A stretch of 64,000 bases of DNA, taken from positions 1 to 64,000 of the forward strand of contig MCGO01000091.1 in NCBI GenBank assembly GCA_002104985.1. Direction: 5' to 3'. This DNA is from Rhizoclosmatium globosum (Eukaryota > Chytridiomycota > Chytridiomycetes > Chytridiales > Chytriomycetaceae). The position numbers and the translations under genes were made by a program. Shown here piece after piece: positions 21,001 to 32,247 of this stretch. Within the stretch, counting starts at the first letter, position 1; each line of letters begins with the position of its first letter. Under the pieces are notes generated by a model, which saw only the letters and a program-made list of their open reading frames with translations, was not told where the DNA came from and ran no database searches.

Positions 21001-21192
21001 GAAACACGTGATTGGGATGGAAGCGATCTTAGAGACACATTCTTTCCCTCAGAGTTGACTGTTCAGGATGGTTGGATATGCCTTGACAAGATACTGTTGT
21101 ACTTCATTGGCCGAAGTATTAATGAATTTTCAGAGTCATCTGTTTCTTGGCACATGGCAAACAATGTATTTTGCCTTGCTCTCAGAAATTAG
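18038..21192 (+). pseudogene. TIR-NACHT-WD40 STAND receptor, 3' part
   Basis: Host exons 18038-18781 and 18826-21192. The frame continues that of the 5' part: codon GGG at 8952, then G at 8955 joined to CC at 18042, gives an uninterrupted codon. It starts AYKQYVEAEMEEDQ and carries the Walker B motif TLLIVIDALDELN, an RPERD sensor-like motif and a winged-helix-like region. A helical segment is followed by twelve WD40 repeats and a short tail ending VFCLALRN. With the 5' half the protein would be roughly 1,500 residues. As sequenced, no single transcript reads through without crossing 9 kb of transposon, so this allele is expected to be null unless the insert is spliced out. Confidence 0.88.
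19492..21003 (+). repeat. Twelve near-identical 126-bp WD40-coding repeats
   Basis: 1,512 bp made of exactly twelve 42-codon units, each resembling LVGHSGWV-SVAFSPDSKTVV followed by SGSADKTVKLWSVETGE. Unit pairs 4-5 and 6-7 are almost the same, and units 1-2 resemble 8-9, which points to recent two-repeat duplications. Differences concentrate just after GH and around the D-K/N-T position, as in NLR-type fungal WD40 arrays under diversifying exchange. Confidence 0.92.
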
Positions 21193-22808
21193 AAAGTGTG
21201 CAGTACTTTGGATGTTGAAAAATGTGTGGGAAAAGTCCAATAATGTTTTTTGTGGTTATTTTCAGAGTGTAGGTGTTGTTTTTCTTTTCAAATACAATTC
21301 ATTTTTATCAATAACTGGAGTTTTAGTAAAGATATTACATGGCGACGCCGATGCCGTTCTGGATCCTTAATATCAATTGAAGTTTAGGGGTTCTATACTG
21401 TTGGATTATAGTGATTAGGATGAGTCACCTTCATCCTGCAGGACAATAACCCCTGTGCAGGACAGTAACCCACAGGATGCTACCCCTGTGCAAGACAGTA
21501 ATTCCCTTGCAGGATGCTATTGTGAGGGGAGCCCCAAATGGATTTTGGGGATTTTGTTTCCTCCCCCTTTGTAAACCCAACCACTTCATTCAGATTCTTC
21601 CTTGCTACTCTGTCTAATTCATGTTAAAGAGGTAATAACATTGATATGCTATGCACTGATTAGCTTTATTGGCTCTTGTTGTTAGTTCATTGACCTGAAT
21701 CAAGCAACGACAACATCGGACTGTCAAACAAGCCTGTCAAAAGTACCTTCAACATCAAAAAGGTATGTTTACCTCTTCTAAATTACCCCAGCCCATCACT
21801 AACATCTTCTGCAGAGTATTTGTCCTGAAACAAACACTGCCACAAAAACTACCAGGTGCACAAGTCCCTGCATATTTCCACCATGCTTGCAACAAGAAGT
21901 TTATTTATTGTTGATCAAGTAGCTTGTCATTCAATGTGTTCCAGGATTGTTGTTCTTATGACACCAAAACATACTGCAACTCAAACCAGTTGTATCAGTT
22001 GTAAAGAAATAAAAAATAAAATTTAAACAATCAGCTGTAGTTTCTGAATGAAGTTGGTTGGTTTGCTTGCTGCACTTTATTACAGATTGGACCATCAGAA
22101 CTGCAAATATATGAGTATTACAAACAAGTAGAATACATACATTGTCTTTAGACCAGCTTTGCAGGTGTGGGAGGGTGGTGCAGGCAAAGGGGATGTAGCG
22201 GGGGTGGGACAGTATTGGTGGGACTGTAAAAGGTACATTTTCCAATTTTGGACAACCATCAAACGGCACCATCCAGACGAAGCGAAGGCACATGAAGTGG
22301 TGGGAACAGAAGCGAATAAAGAGATAGTACTGAATTTATTGGGTTCAAAGACCAAACTGGAAAATGTGTAGGTGTGGAAAACACCCGCAACATCGACAGC
22401 AAGATGGTAATGCACCCAAGAAAGCAGCAACAAGAGAACACCGGTGAGGCCTACGTAGAAGTAGGGCCCCACGTGTGGCGCCTAGCTGTGCTTGGGTGAT
22501 ACAAGCTGTGTGCGGGGAAAAACAAGAGACAGTGGAGTGGTGGGTGGGAGTCTCAAGTTTTTCGTCTGGAGATGGTAGCAGGAGCAGGAAGCGAGGGGAG
22601 GACGGAGTCGAGACAAGTTTTGTTTGCGAGGACTGGGATTGTCTCGGCAACTTGAAAAATTCTTGTCTTTGACGCGCCTCCCGCCCAGTCGACTTCCTTC
22701 CAGCCACGATGGCCCCACAAATCCCCACTGCGTAAACTTGCTTTAGGATTGGTATCAAAAATCACAATAACAAAATAACAATAGTAACTCATACACACTT
22801 CATTTCAA
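21193..22808. other. Gene-poor stretch between the STAND gene and RAV1
   Basis: No supported gene. At 21437-21519 there is a short imperfect array of CCTGTGCAGGACAGTAACCC-like units (about three copies). Minus-strand open frames near 22095-22760 encode leucine-rich peptides without recognisable domains or consistent splice structure, so I do not call them. Confidence 0.5.
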
Positions 22809-25800
22809 TCACATTTTACAACGCGAGAGACTTCCATCAGCACCACAGGTATAAACTCGGTTGCCATTCACTGAAATCTGCATCACTCCATAAGAAGACA
22901 TTCCCCCAGACTTCTCTGAATGCCCTGGGAACTTTCCATGCCGAGATAGCGCAGCATCATCAGAGCTCCAGTTATCGTTATTAAACATACTCAAGTCCCA
23001 GACTTTGATGTCTCCTCCTGCTGCTCCAGAAATCAACAACCCATTTTCTTCATCCACAAATAACGACTTGACAGTTGTGTCATGTGCTTTGAATGTCTTT
23101 CGATGCTTCATCTGTCTCACGTCAAAGATAACTAAATCTTTTTGTCAGAAACATACCACCAAATCATATGACAGGACTTACATATATCACCCTTCTTGCC
23201 TCCCGCAACAATTGATTGATACTTGTTTGTATGTGCAATAGAATAAGCTCCTCCTTCCGTCACATGGAAGCTCTTAACGCGTGTCTTATGGTATGGCAAC
23301 AATGTATCAAACAAACAAATGTTACTAGTGAGAAATGGTGGTTAAAATATGCTGTTAACCAACTGAAACAGCTAAACCTTCCATTCGACGATACACCAGC
23401 AGTCGCAATCAAAGACGACGAATTGATGAAAGCAAAGTCATTGGTTATGGCAGAATTGCATTGCAGAATTTGTGTAGGATTGAGTGACTGCTGCGTTGCA
23501 TCAAACTTCCACAATCGAAGTTCTCCCTTCGCATCGCTACATCCGAAACGTCCTCCAAAAGGATCAAAACGACATTTCGTGATCCGCGCACTAGTTCCAC
23601 TTGAGTACGAAACAAGGTCACCCTTTTGACCAAACTGGTATAATTTCACAATTGCTTCTGAGTTGCCATCGCCCACTCCAGCCAAATCTGAGCACAAAAG
23701 AGGATTAATTCGGACTGAATAGCCTAAGACTTTAGCTTACAATAATTTAGAGACGGATGAGCCTCAAGTGAAGACACAGCCAGGACTTCACGATGAACAC
23801 GTCGACCACTATCCAACTCAGAGTCTATAAGTTGAAAAAAGTAAGCCAAAAAATTCCTTGAAGTGACAATATACCTCTTCTTCGTAAGTCCATCATAGAG
23901 TCCTTAACTGCTTTTTGCAGAGAGTCGAAACTCAATGTTCTCTTCAAAGTCTCAGTTTCGACCAGCCGTTGGGGTTGGTTCTTTGGAGCGTCCAAGAATC
24001 GTTTGTGGGTCGATTTAATAGCCAAATCGTCAACCGATTCACGTCGCTTCGCAAGCACTTCGTCGCGCTAATGATATTATTAAGTTAACCTGGTTTGGAC
24101 ATACGGAGAGCCTTACTGAATGGAACCGAATAGACGTTTCCAGGTCAAATTCGACAATAGTCTCATGCGTGGCAACCGCAAACATATTGGGATCCATTGG
24201 GTTGATGGCAAATGTGCCTATAATATCTTTTGTACGGAATACAACTTCATAGCTGCTTTCGTCATATATTTGTATGGCGCGTTTTGTAGGACTTTCAGCT
24301 TCGGGTGTTTGAACAATATCCTCAGTGATAGGCTTGACTGCAGCAGCTTCGTTTTGATTCTCTTCCGTTGACTTTTCATTGTTTCCAGATATGATTAATG
24401 CGGCTAGCTTTTTGACGTTGGCTGTTCGTTTGATTAGGGACCAAACACCCTTGGCATAGTTGTTCAAAAGATATGTCGACATTTTCGCTGCACGCAGAAG
24501 ATTAATGAGAAGTAAAGCCATTATCTACTTACAAATCTTGAGTTTCATTGCGGTATTCCATTTCGATCGAACTTGCTGGTGCATTTCAAACAGCATAGCG
24601 GACAGTCGCGTCAAAACGACTTCCGACAAGAATCCATACGCTTCATCCACATTTCCGCCGTCTTTCAAATGGCGAACAAAGACTTGAAAGTCAAGACCGA
24701 TGTGTTGAAGCGCAATAGAAGATAGAAGCGTTTCAGCGAGAAGCGCCTTTTCGGCAGAGACTTCTCCATAATAATCATCGTCCGAATCATCTTCACTTTC
24801 TGAATCGGGTTGAATCTGAAAGAAAATTCAGCCAACCGGTCAAATATGCAAATAAATTCTCACAATAGGCTCTCGATGTGTCAGTAAGTCCAGAATTAAT
24901 GGCTTGAGGTTCTTCTTTTTCGCACCACCAACGAGGACTTCAAAAAATCGGTCGCTAAGTCCAACAATCCACCATAGTGACTTGAAGTCCTTCGTTTTGA
25001 TGGAACAGATAGAAAGCGCAAGGAAAGCAGTCGCAGCAGTTTGTGACATAACTGAGAGACTGATTGGACTAAAGCCAGAGTCTTCCCTCTCATACCATCG
25101 AATAATTGACCACAGTAGGCGCCTTTCGTTGATTAACATTCAATAAATTAGCTGCAGACATTAAACGAAACTTACTTCGAAAAATCTACGATGGGGTCCA
25201 CAGTTGTAGCATCGACGCGAGTAACACTGATAAATATTAAACTGGAAAGATGATTGGATCCCTCTATCAGTAAAGCGGAAAACCCAGTTGCAGTTCGATC
25301 ATTGGAAGCGAAACTGGGCAGCTCAACAAACGCCACAAAGGCATCCATTTCTTGGTAACGAGCCGTGATGGCAGAATCCATAATTTGAAGTGGCATCTCG
25401 ACACGATCCGCCAGCTTTTGGATACCACTTTGAAGAAGTTTGAAGTAATCCTTGAACACGGAATCCACAGTCAAGACATCCATGTTCAACGAGACGACAG
25501 CCATAGATTTGTACAATGAATGAATCATGCGAATCGCCAGTTTCCACTTTTGATAACGAATAGATTCACGGATTGATCCCACTTTGACTTTTTGTGTTTC
25601 ATTTAGCACGATTTCTACGGCAACTTCAACGGCTTCTTCAGCAGGCTGAGTCTTCCCACCATTCGCCTTCAATTCTGCGGCCGCAAGCTCGCGTTCTAGA
25701 AGTTCAAGCTCATCAGGCTCCTCATCCGCATTTTGTATCGATTTCTTGAATGCTTCATATTCATCCATAGAATCGGCAGGTTTTCTCTGTACAGGTTCGC

Positions 25801-28800
25801 CCCAATCCATACCCAATGATGATTGTTGGGCGACTGGCGCTCCCCAATCCATTCCTCCAGAAGGTACTTGCTGACTGACGGGTGCTCCCCAATCCATACC
25901 ACCGCTAGACGGTTGCTGACTGACAGGAGCACCCCAGTCCATGCCACCAGAGATTGGTTGTTGACTTACTGGAGCACCCCAATCCATGGTGCTCGATGCA
26001 GGTTTCTGACTTACGGGTGCTCCCCAGTCCATGGCACTGGATGTTGGTTGCTGACTGACAGGAGCTCCCCAGTCCATTGTGTTCGACGTTTGCTGTTGGC
26101 TCACAGGAGCACCCCAGTCAATAGCTGCATTTGTGCTGTTCGAATCAGTTGGGACAGCAGCTGAAGAATCAGTTTTAGTCGAAGTGGATTCGGCTTGTGG
26201 GGAGCTTTCAACAATAGCAGCTGCTGTAAGTTCTGAGACTTTTGTCAACATATCCAAGGCAAGGCCAGGACATCCCATGTTCTCATAAATAGTAGCACTG
26301 GCTGACATGAAGTGAAATTGTTGTAAAGCCGGGATTTTTTCAATGTGGAAGTTCTTTTGCAGGCGGTACTTCTTTTGCAAGTAGTTGTGAAGAACAACCA
26401 ACGGCGGATCAATAATATCTCTTTCTGGAAGAGACTCAGCGGCATCAGCGAAAGTATTAATTGGCATCTAACGTTTGAAACTATCAGTTCGTGTCACAAA
26501 TAGTCGGCTCCATACCATCGTCGATTTCAACGCCAGATCCTTATCTTTCAACAGAGTGTAAACCATACTAATGAGATACCGATCTCCCTCTTTGAAAGCC
26601 ACAGGTAGAATGTTGGTTTTCAGGGTTTCATCTAATGTTGGGCTTTCATCTCCTTCAAACAAACGACACAGCACAATGGCCAACTGAAGGTCCTTCAAGT
26701 GTTTCAAACACACATTCACGGCGTCTTTGAGTCGATCGGCGAGCAAGAAGAACGCGACAGCATATTCTAGCAGACACTTAAGGTCAGTGCACATCATGAA
26801 GTGGGACAAGTTACCATATCGTTGTTTTCCTAACAACGCGAACGCATTCTTCACAGCTGCCTTTTGCCATCGCTCTTCCGCAAAATCATTTGCCAAGAAC
26901 TTAAGCATCGCACCTTGTTCTGGATGAGAGGACGCAAGTTTCCACAAACCCAACAACACGTTCTTTTTCTTCAGGCAGATGTAAAACAGAGCACAGTCAA
27001 CAGGATCTTTGTCTTCTTTAGCCATATAGTGATTACGTGCGATAGCCTCGATTTGACGACGCTGATGGGGTGGTTAGGTCATGATACGAATAGTAAGCGT
27101 CAACCAACCAAAGCTTCAGTGTTCTTCAGCCAAAATCCCATTCCGAGTGATCGCACATCTTTCCATAGCGGTTTGCCTGAGAATATTTGTGACACAAAGT
27201 CAACCAAAAAGTCCTGTGAAGACATCAGCACCAACCACCAGCTAGGAAATCGCATACCTGTGAATCTGAATAGAACGCCCAAGAAATGTCTCTTGATCCC
27301 AAACAAACTGCATCTGAAACGCGCTCAGTAGCCACAAACAATCTCGCAAAAAACACGAATCGACTTCCGTTTTCATCGACACTCCGTTTCTGTTGCTCCA
27401 CTTGCACAAACGAACTCATAATAGCCAATAACCGTGCTTGATCCCCTTCTTCCAAGTGAGGTAATTTCAGTTTATACCCCATTTCCACCAAGAAATCTAA
27501 ATGTGCCTGGCCGAAACTTCCAATCTCTCGCGAGGTAGTTTCTTCGCCCACTTCAGCAAACAATTCATCGTAATTTGCACCCGTGGAATCTGCACTTCCT
27601 TCCTGTTCGAAGAACTTCCAGAGCACAGCCGGAACTTCACGCATCTTTCGGTCCGCGTCCGTCATCAATTTGACAAACTTGTGCACGAGAGAGAAAATGT
27701 ACTTAATAAAGTCGTATTTTCCCCAAATCAAGTGATGTACGAGGAGATTGGGGTGGTAATCAGGAAGGCGCCCATTGATTCGGGATACTACAGAGTGTAA
27801 ACTCGTAGGAACAGGTGGATCAGTTGTGGTGGAGTCGATGATAGTCAAGTCTTTCCATTTACTGAACACGGCAACTTTGGTGGTCAATGCGGCTGCCAGA
27901 GATCCGTTCTGAAGCCACATAATTGCATGCACTCTGTCCTCCCTGAGTTTATGTCAGAGACCATAGATCAAGTAAGTATACAATACTTACCAAGGAACAG
28001 TCATTTCAGCGATATGAATCCACTCTATATTCCCATTAAATGTCTTCAACCTGTCTTGACAAAATACATCTACACCAGATTGAGTCGCGACAGCAACGAG
28101 ACTTTGTCCATCCGTAGAAGCTGCAATATCCACATCAACTATTTCAGATGTCCATACTTTACTCCACGCTTTGATGTGTTCGGAATCCTCTATCCGTCCT
28201 TGCCAAATACTCAACTCCCATTCACCGTCATTCATTTTCCGGCTGCTGACAATGCGACCGAATAAGTCAGCCTTGACGGAAACGATTTCATCTCCGAGCA
28301 ACAAAGTTCCGGCTTCTACAAATTCAATTGTCCGATTTTCAAGTTCTAATCCCCATAATCGGCACACGCCCTGTCCATCCACTGTTCCAAACGTATGTGT
28401 CCCAATATGCGCTACAGGAGAAAATACAGCCGACAGCGTGTTGGTCGGGAAGGTCAGCTTTACAGGTTTTGTCCCAGTCGGAAGGCTAGACTCAAACAGT
28501 AACTGATTCGAAATATAACGAGAGCCTGAATTTATGTTTGTCAAAACTAGCGGTAAAGGGACTGAAAGGAAAATCATCTTCACCTTCAAAAACGACCTCC
28601 CAAACGTAAACCGAAAGATCTTCGTTTGACACACCAATCACCAAATACGATATAGTTGAATCAGTGTCAAGCGCGAAATGGTGAATGACTTGCAAAAACG
28701 TTATTGGACATAGCGGCGTGACTTGCTGTAACTCCGTGAGTTCTGGATCGTTCCCGACTGCAACGATCGTCTGCAGAGACACTTTGGATCCATCGCAAAT

Positions 28801-30859
28801 CACTGCAATTTCATCTTCTCAAACACAGGTTAACTCAATATGTCAAATTTCACACGAAACTCAACTGTTTGGAATCCATGCAACCAACACCGCCTCCCCA
28901 CCACCCTTTACTTTTTCATGCACAATCAAGTCCAGCCCTTCATTAACCCGAATCGCAACTTGCGGGACACTGACACGGTAAAAGTTGATTTCTCCTTCTA
29001 CACTCACGCTTGCAACGACAGGGAGACTGGGGTGTTCGCTGAACCGTTTAACTCGAGTCGTGTGTCCACACCATGAATGCTCCAGTCGGAGGTATGGGTT
29101 TGCCCATGGACTGCCAAAGAATTCGTCAAGATTCATGGAGTACAGGTTGAGGAGACCTGTTGTCGTTGATTTTGCGAGGATTGAGATTTGGGCTGGGAAG
29201 TAGATTGCTATGACAAGATATTTTGTTAATTAACAGAAAAAATGAGTGTGTGTGAAGCAGATACCAGAATTTTTGATACGCGCCGAATCGTAAAACACAT
29301 GCACTGTTCCCATGAAAGCTTCAAAATCTCCAGGGAGTACACCACTCTGTGTCTTGAGAATAACCATGACTTTTGGAACGCGTTGCGGGTGTCCGTCAAG
29401 ACCCTATAGCAGGTATTATAGTGATTCCTCACAAGAATCACGGGTTCCATACCTGTACTCCCCAGACAACAACTCCTCCTTCTCGTCCAACAGCAAAAAG
29501 TAGGTCAGGGTAATCTTTGATGGCAGCTGCACCTCTTCCCCGTTTCCCACTTCCTTTCGACTTTGAAGCGGCGCCTCCATCCTTCAATGCACCTTCAATG
29601 GCTTCAGAGACAGCGCTTCCTTGAACCCAATGAACACTTGTGGTTCCCAGTTCCGGCATGATGGAAGCGCGCATTTCAAATTCCGCATTGTTGTGTTGCC
29701 GTTTCCGGGCGGCGCTGTGAGTAACACTTGCTTTCGTATTGATTTGGCACCAAATGAGGGTGAGTGAAGATTGAGTGACGGTGAGGAGAGCATTGGCTGG
29801 TGGGCTTTCTCTTTGCAAATTCGCATCAAAGGTAAGTAAGAAGGTACATTTCAATGATAGTTTAAGGCTCACTTATTCGGCGCCTGATGCCTCCATTCGA
29901 AATTTGTGACGGGGGAAGTATGTGGGAGGTATAGAAAATCATATTGGAGGCCTTCTTTTGACGTGTGGGCTGGGTACCAAACTTTGACGAATCGATCGTT
30001 CTAGCACAGTGTGTGAGTCAGCGTCGCGTATCGTCGACAAAATAACATTCACCTTGGCAATAGATGCAAACAAAGATCCATCTGGAGAGAATTGGATCTT
30101 CTGGACAGGTTTCGGAGCCACCAACTTCCATTCCAGTGACATGTCGACAAACGTCTGTTCTGATTCGTGTTTCGCAATAGCCCAAACTGCGAAATGAGAA
30201 CCGCCAGTCAACAAATAATTCCCTATGATTCTCAGTGTCAGAGAGGCGTATGTTTGACAGATGGATGGGTAATACCGTCAGGACTCCAGTCAAGCGAACG
30301 TACACTTTCGCCAGCAACATTCGACTTCAAGTCCATCCAAAATATCCACGGACAAGAAGAGAAATCGGTTGCTGCACCAGAAGCAGTGTCTGCTTTGAAG
30401 AGCGATACAGTCGACCCATGGGCAACAGCGACCTAATCCAGGCATTCAGCTACTACTAATACGTTGCATCAAGTCCCTACAATTGCGTGACGGGACAGTG
30501 CTATAGAAGTGATGTGGATGTCGCTGGAAGAGGTGACTGAGAAGGACGCAGCAAAGGCCAGCGTTGGCAGCTGATGAACAAGGACCTGCGAGGCCACAGC
30601 CAAGAGCTAATTGATTGATTTTAAGAAGGTAGTTTTAAAGGTAGTTTTAAACAAGTTAATTTGGCTCAGTGAATGAATGCAGACTAGTTGCCAAACTAAC
30701 CACAAGGCCAAGGTGCGCATCAACAGCCACGGCACCGACTTTGGGACCAACTGTCTGGCGCAGTTGCATCCGGAATGGCTTTGCGGTCGGCCGTGACGGG
30801 GTGTCTGCTTTCTGAGGCCCGTCAATCGACGAACTGGAGGCATAGCGAGGAATGCCCAT
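22809..30859 (-). CDS. RAV1: RAV1/DMXL2 (rabconnectin-3 alpha), V-ATPase assembly factor
   Basis: Largest subunit of the RAVE complex, which promotes V1-Vo reassembly on endosomes and vacuoles; the metazoan counterpart is DMXL1/2. The gene has many short introns. The first exon starts MGIPRYASSSSIDG at 30859 and can be spliced to a block matching the DMXL N-terminal propeller (IVAVAHGSTVSLF, RSLDWSPDG, YLLTGGSHFAVWA). The middle holds the Rav1p_C domain (27932-26468: DPVDCALFYICLKKKNVLLG, LWKLASSHPEQGAMLKFLAND). Then comes an eight-copy DWGAPVSQQ repeat (26126-25797), helices, and a C-terminal second propeller (RVKSFHVTEGGAYSIA, GLLISGAAGGDIKVWDLS) ending at a TGA at 22809. Over 2,000 residues, the usual size for the family. 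I found no frame break, but not every exon border was checked. Confidence 0.9.
25797..26126 (-). repeat. DWGAPVSQQ peptide repeats in RAV1
   Basis: Eight tandem units of about 14 residues, each with a core DWGAPVSQQ or a close variant (the last is DWGEPVQRK), joined by Ser/Gly/Thr spacers. Each unit repeats a tryptophan-centred short motif, which suggests a multivalent binding stretch rather than a folded domain. Confidence 0.9.
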
Positions 30860-32247
30860 TTCAAAAGAGATTTGAATAAACGCGTTGATTCGGCATATTA
30901 AACGTAAAAATGAGATATAATACTTATTTATAGTAATATTAGAAGTACCCTTCTGCCGTCCCGCAGAACCATTAAGGCGCTGCAGGGGACATCCGGTGTA
31001 TACAACAGAAACTTTATTCCTCAATTTTATACTTAACCTCTGCATTCCTTTGGCCTCAAGGAAAGTGGCAGACCAATCAGCTAAGATCCTCACCCCATGA
31101 CGCACTAAGCCCCCACCGTGACCCTGCGTCAGGAAGGGCGAGGAGAGCTCAGAGATCGAAACGCGTTTGAAGAAACTTGACGTAATCCTGTCTCAGGCTG
31201 TTAGTATAAAGTAGTTATAGGATGTGCTGAAGTTTATAGTGTGGAAGGGGAACAATGAAATTCAACTGTACCTTAAAGTGTTTGACACTGAATACATATT
31301 CTCGTGGATATGGCCACAACAAAGCCCTGCTTAAAAGATTAAGGTGCTGGCAATTCATGTACGGTCATGAGGCACTTGCAGAGATTGGACGACTGTCAGG
31401 TTTTCTGGTGAAGTTTCTATTCTCCTTTTCCATCAAATCAAAAAATCTCCAGTAGCACTGCATTTCTTGATGATCAGTTTCTGCGACAGTAGCATTAGTG
31501 GGGCAAGAAAAGCTGATTCTGAACTAATATGAGCGCTGGAGTTTCGTAGAATAGGAATAAGATATGCAGCATAGTTTGGTGCAGATTTGAATCTGATTAT
31601 GCTGCTGCTCATGTGGTAAGGTAACAAAGAGAGGTCAACTGAATGCTCTGTGGCAGACTGAGTCTTGATATGCAGTTTGCAGGCCAATATAATTTCTGCA
31701 TTCACGGCAGCAGAATGCTTAAGTCTTTCGCAATAGGTTTCTGAGTGGCGCCTGGTTGGAAGGAATTCAAACCTCCCAGAGAATGCGCTGGCAAATCCGC
31801 GAGTTGCATAGAGAACCGGGCTACTTTGTTTAGTGTAATTTGGATACAGATAAGATGCGGAAGGTTTGGTGACAGCAGCGGGGGATGTTCTTTTGGAGTG
31901 GGTTCCTGTTAGGTCCTGAATGTGAGTAGGCATTGATCCGGCAGGCAGAGTTATCTCATTCCATTTTGTACTACTAATCAAATAAGTTTTTACCAAGTTA
32001 GTTGTCTTAGCTTGAGAGGTTTAAACCTGAATACCTTTTTCCAAGTTCCAGGAGCATCTTGTCCTGGAGTCCGAGACTTGCAATTTGGTTGGAAGTCCAA
32101 GAAGAGAGTTTTTTGGTTGAAGAAAAAAGAAGGGTGTATATGTTTGTACCTCTGCAGGTGGCAAACAGGTGGCGGAGAGTCAAAACAAACAAGAGCGGTC
32201 AAGGAAGAAGAATCTTGGAAAATCTCTGTGCCAATTAATATCCTTTA
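30860..32247. other. Intergenic region with one unassigned ORF
   Basis: About 1.4 kb between RAV1 and the BtuF/DPH6-like gene. The only sizeable open frame is 31996-31433 on the minus strand (187 codons, Ser/Ala-rich, no recognisable domain, no splice support). It could be an orphan gene or chance. No tRNA or other RNA gene is evident. Confidence 0.4.

Noticed and set aside
19492..21003. Regular repeats that might be taken for a CRISPR or minisatellite array
   Set aside because: Each unit is 42 codons of WD40 protein in the frame of the host gene; there are no unique spacers.
19434..21038. 534-codon open frame antisense to the WD40 array
   Set aside because: It exists because the sense strand is a 126-bp repeat without stops in that frame; the antisense peptide is just the same repeat read backwards and matches no family.
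22095..22472. Leucine-rich minus-strand ORF with membrane-like segment
   Set aside because: No family likeness, no splice-consistent extension, and a composition compatible with chance in CA/GT-rich intergenic DNA.
31433..31996. 187-codon minus-strand ORF
   Set aside because: No domain, ordinary base composition, no neighbours in an obvious unit; kept only as a note in the intergenic entry.
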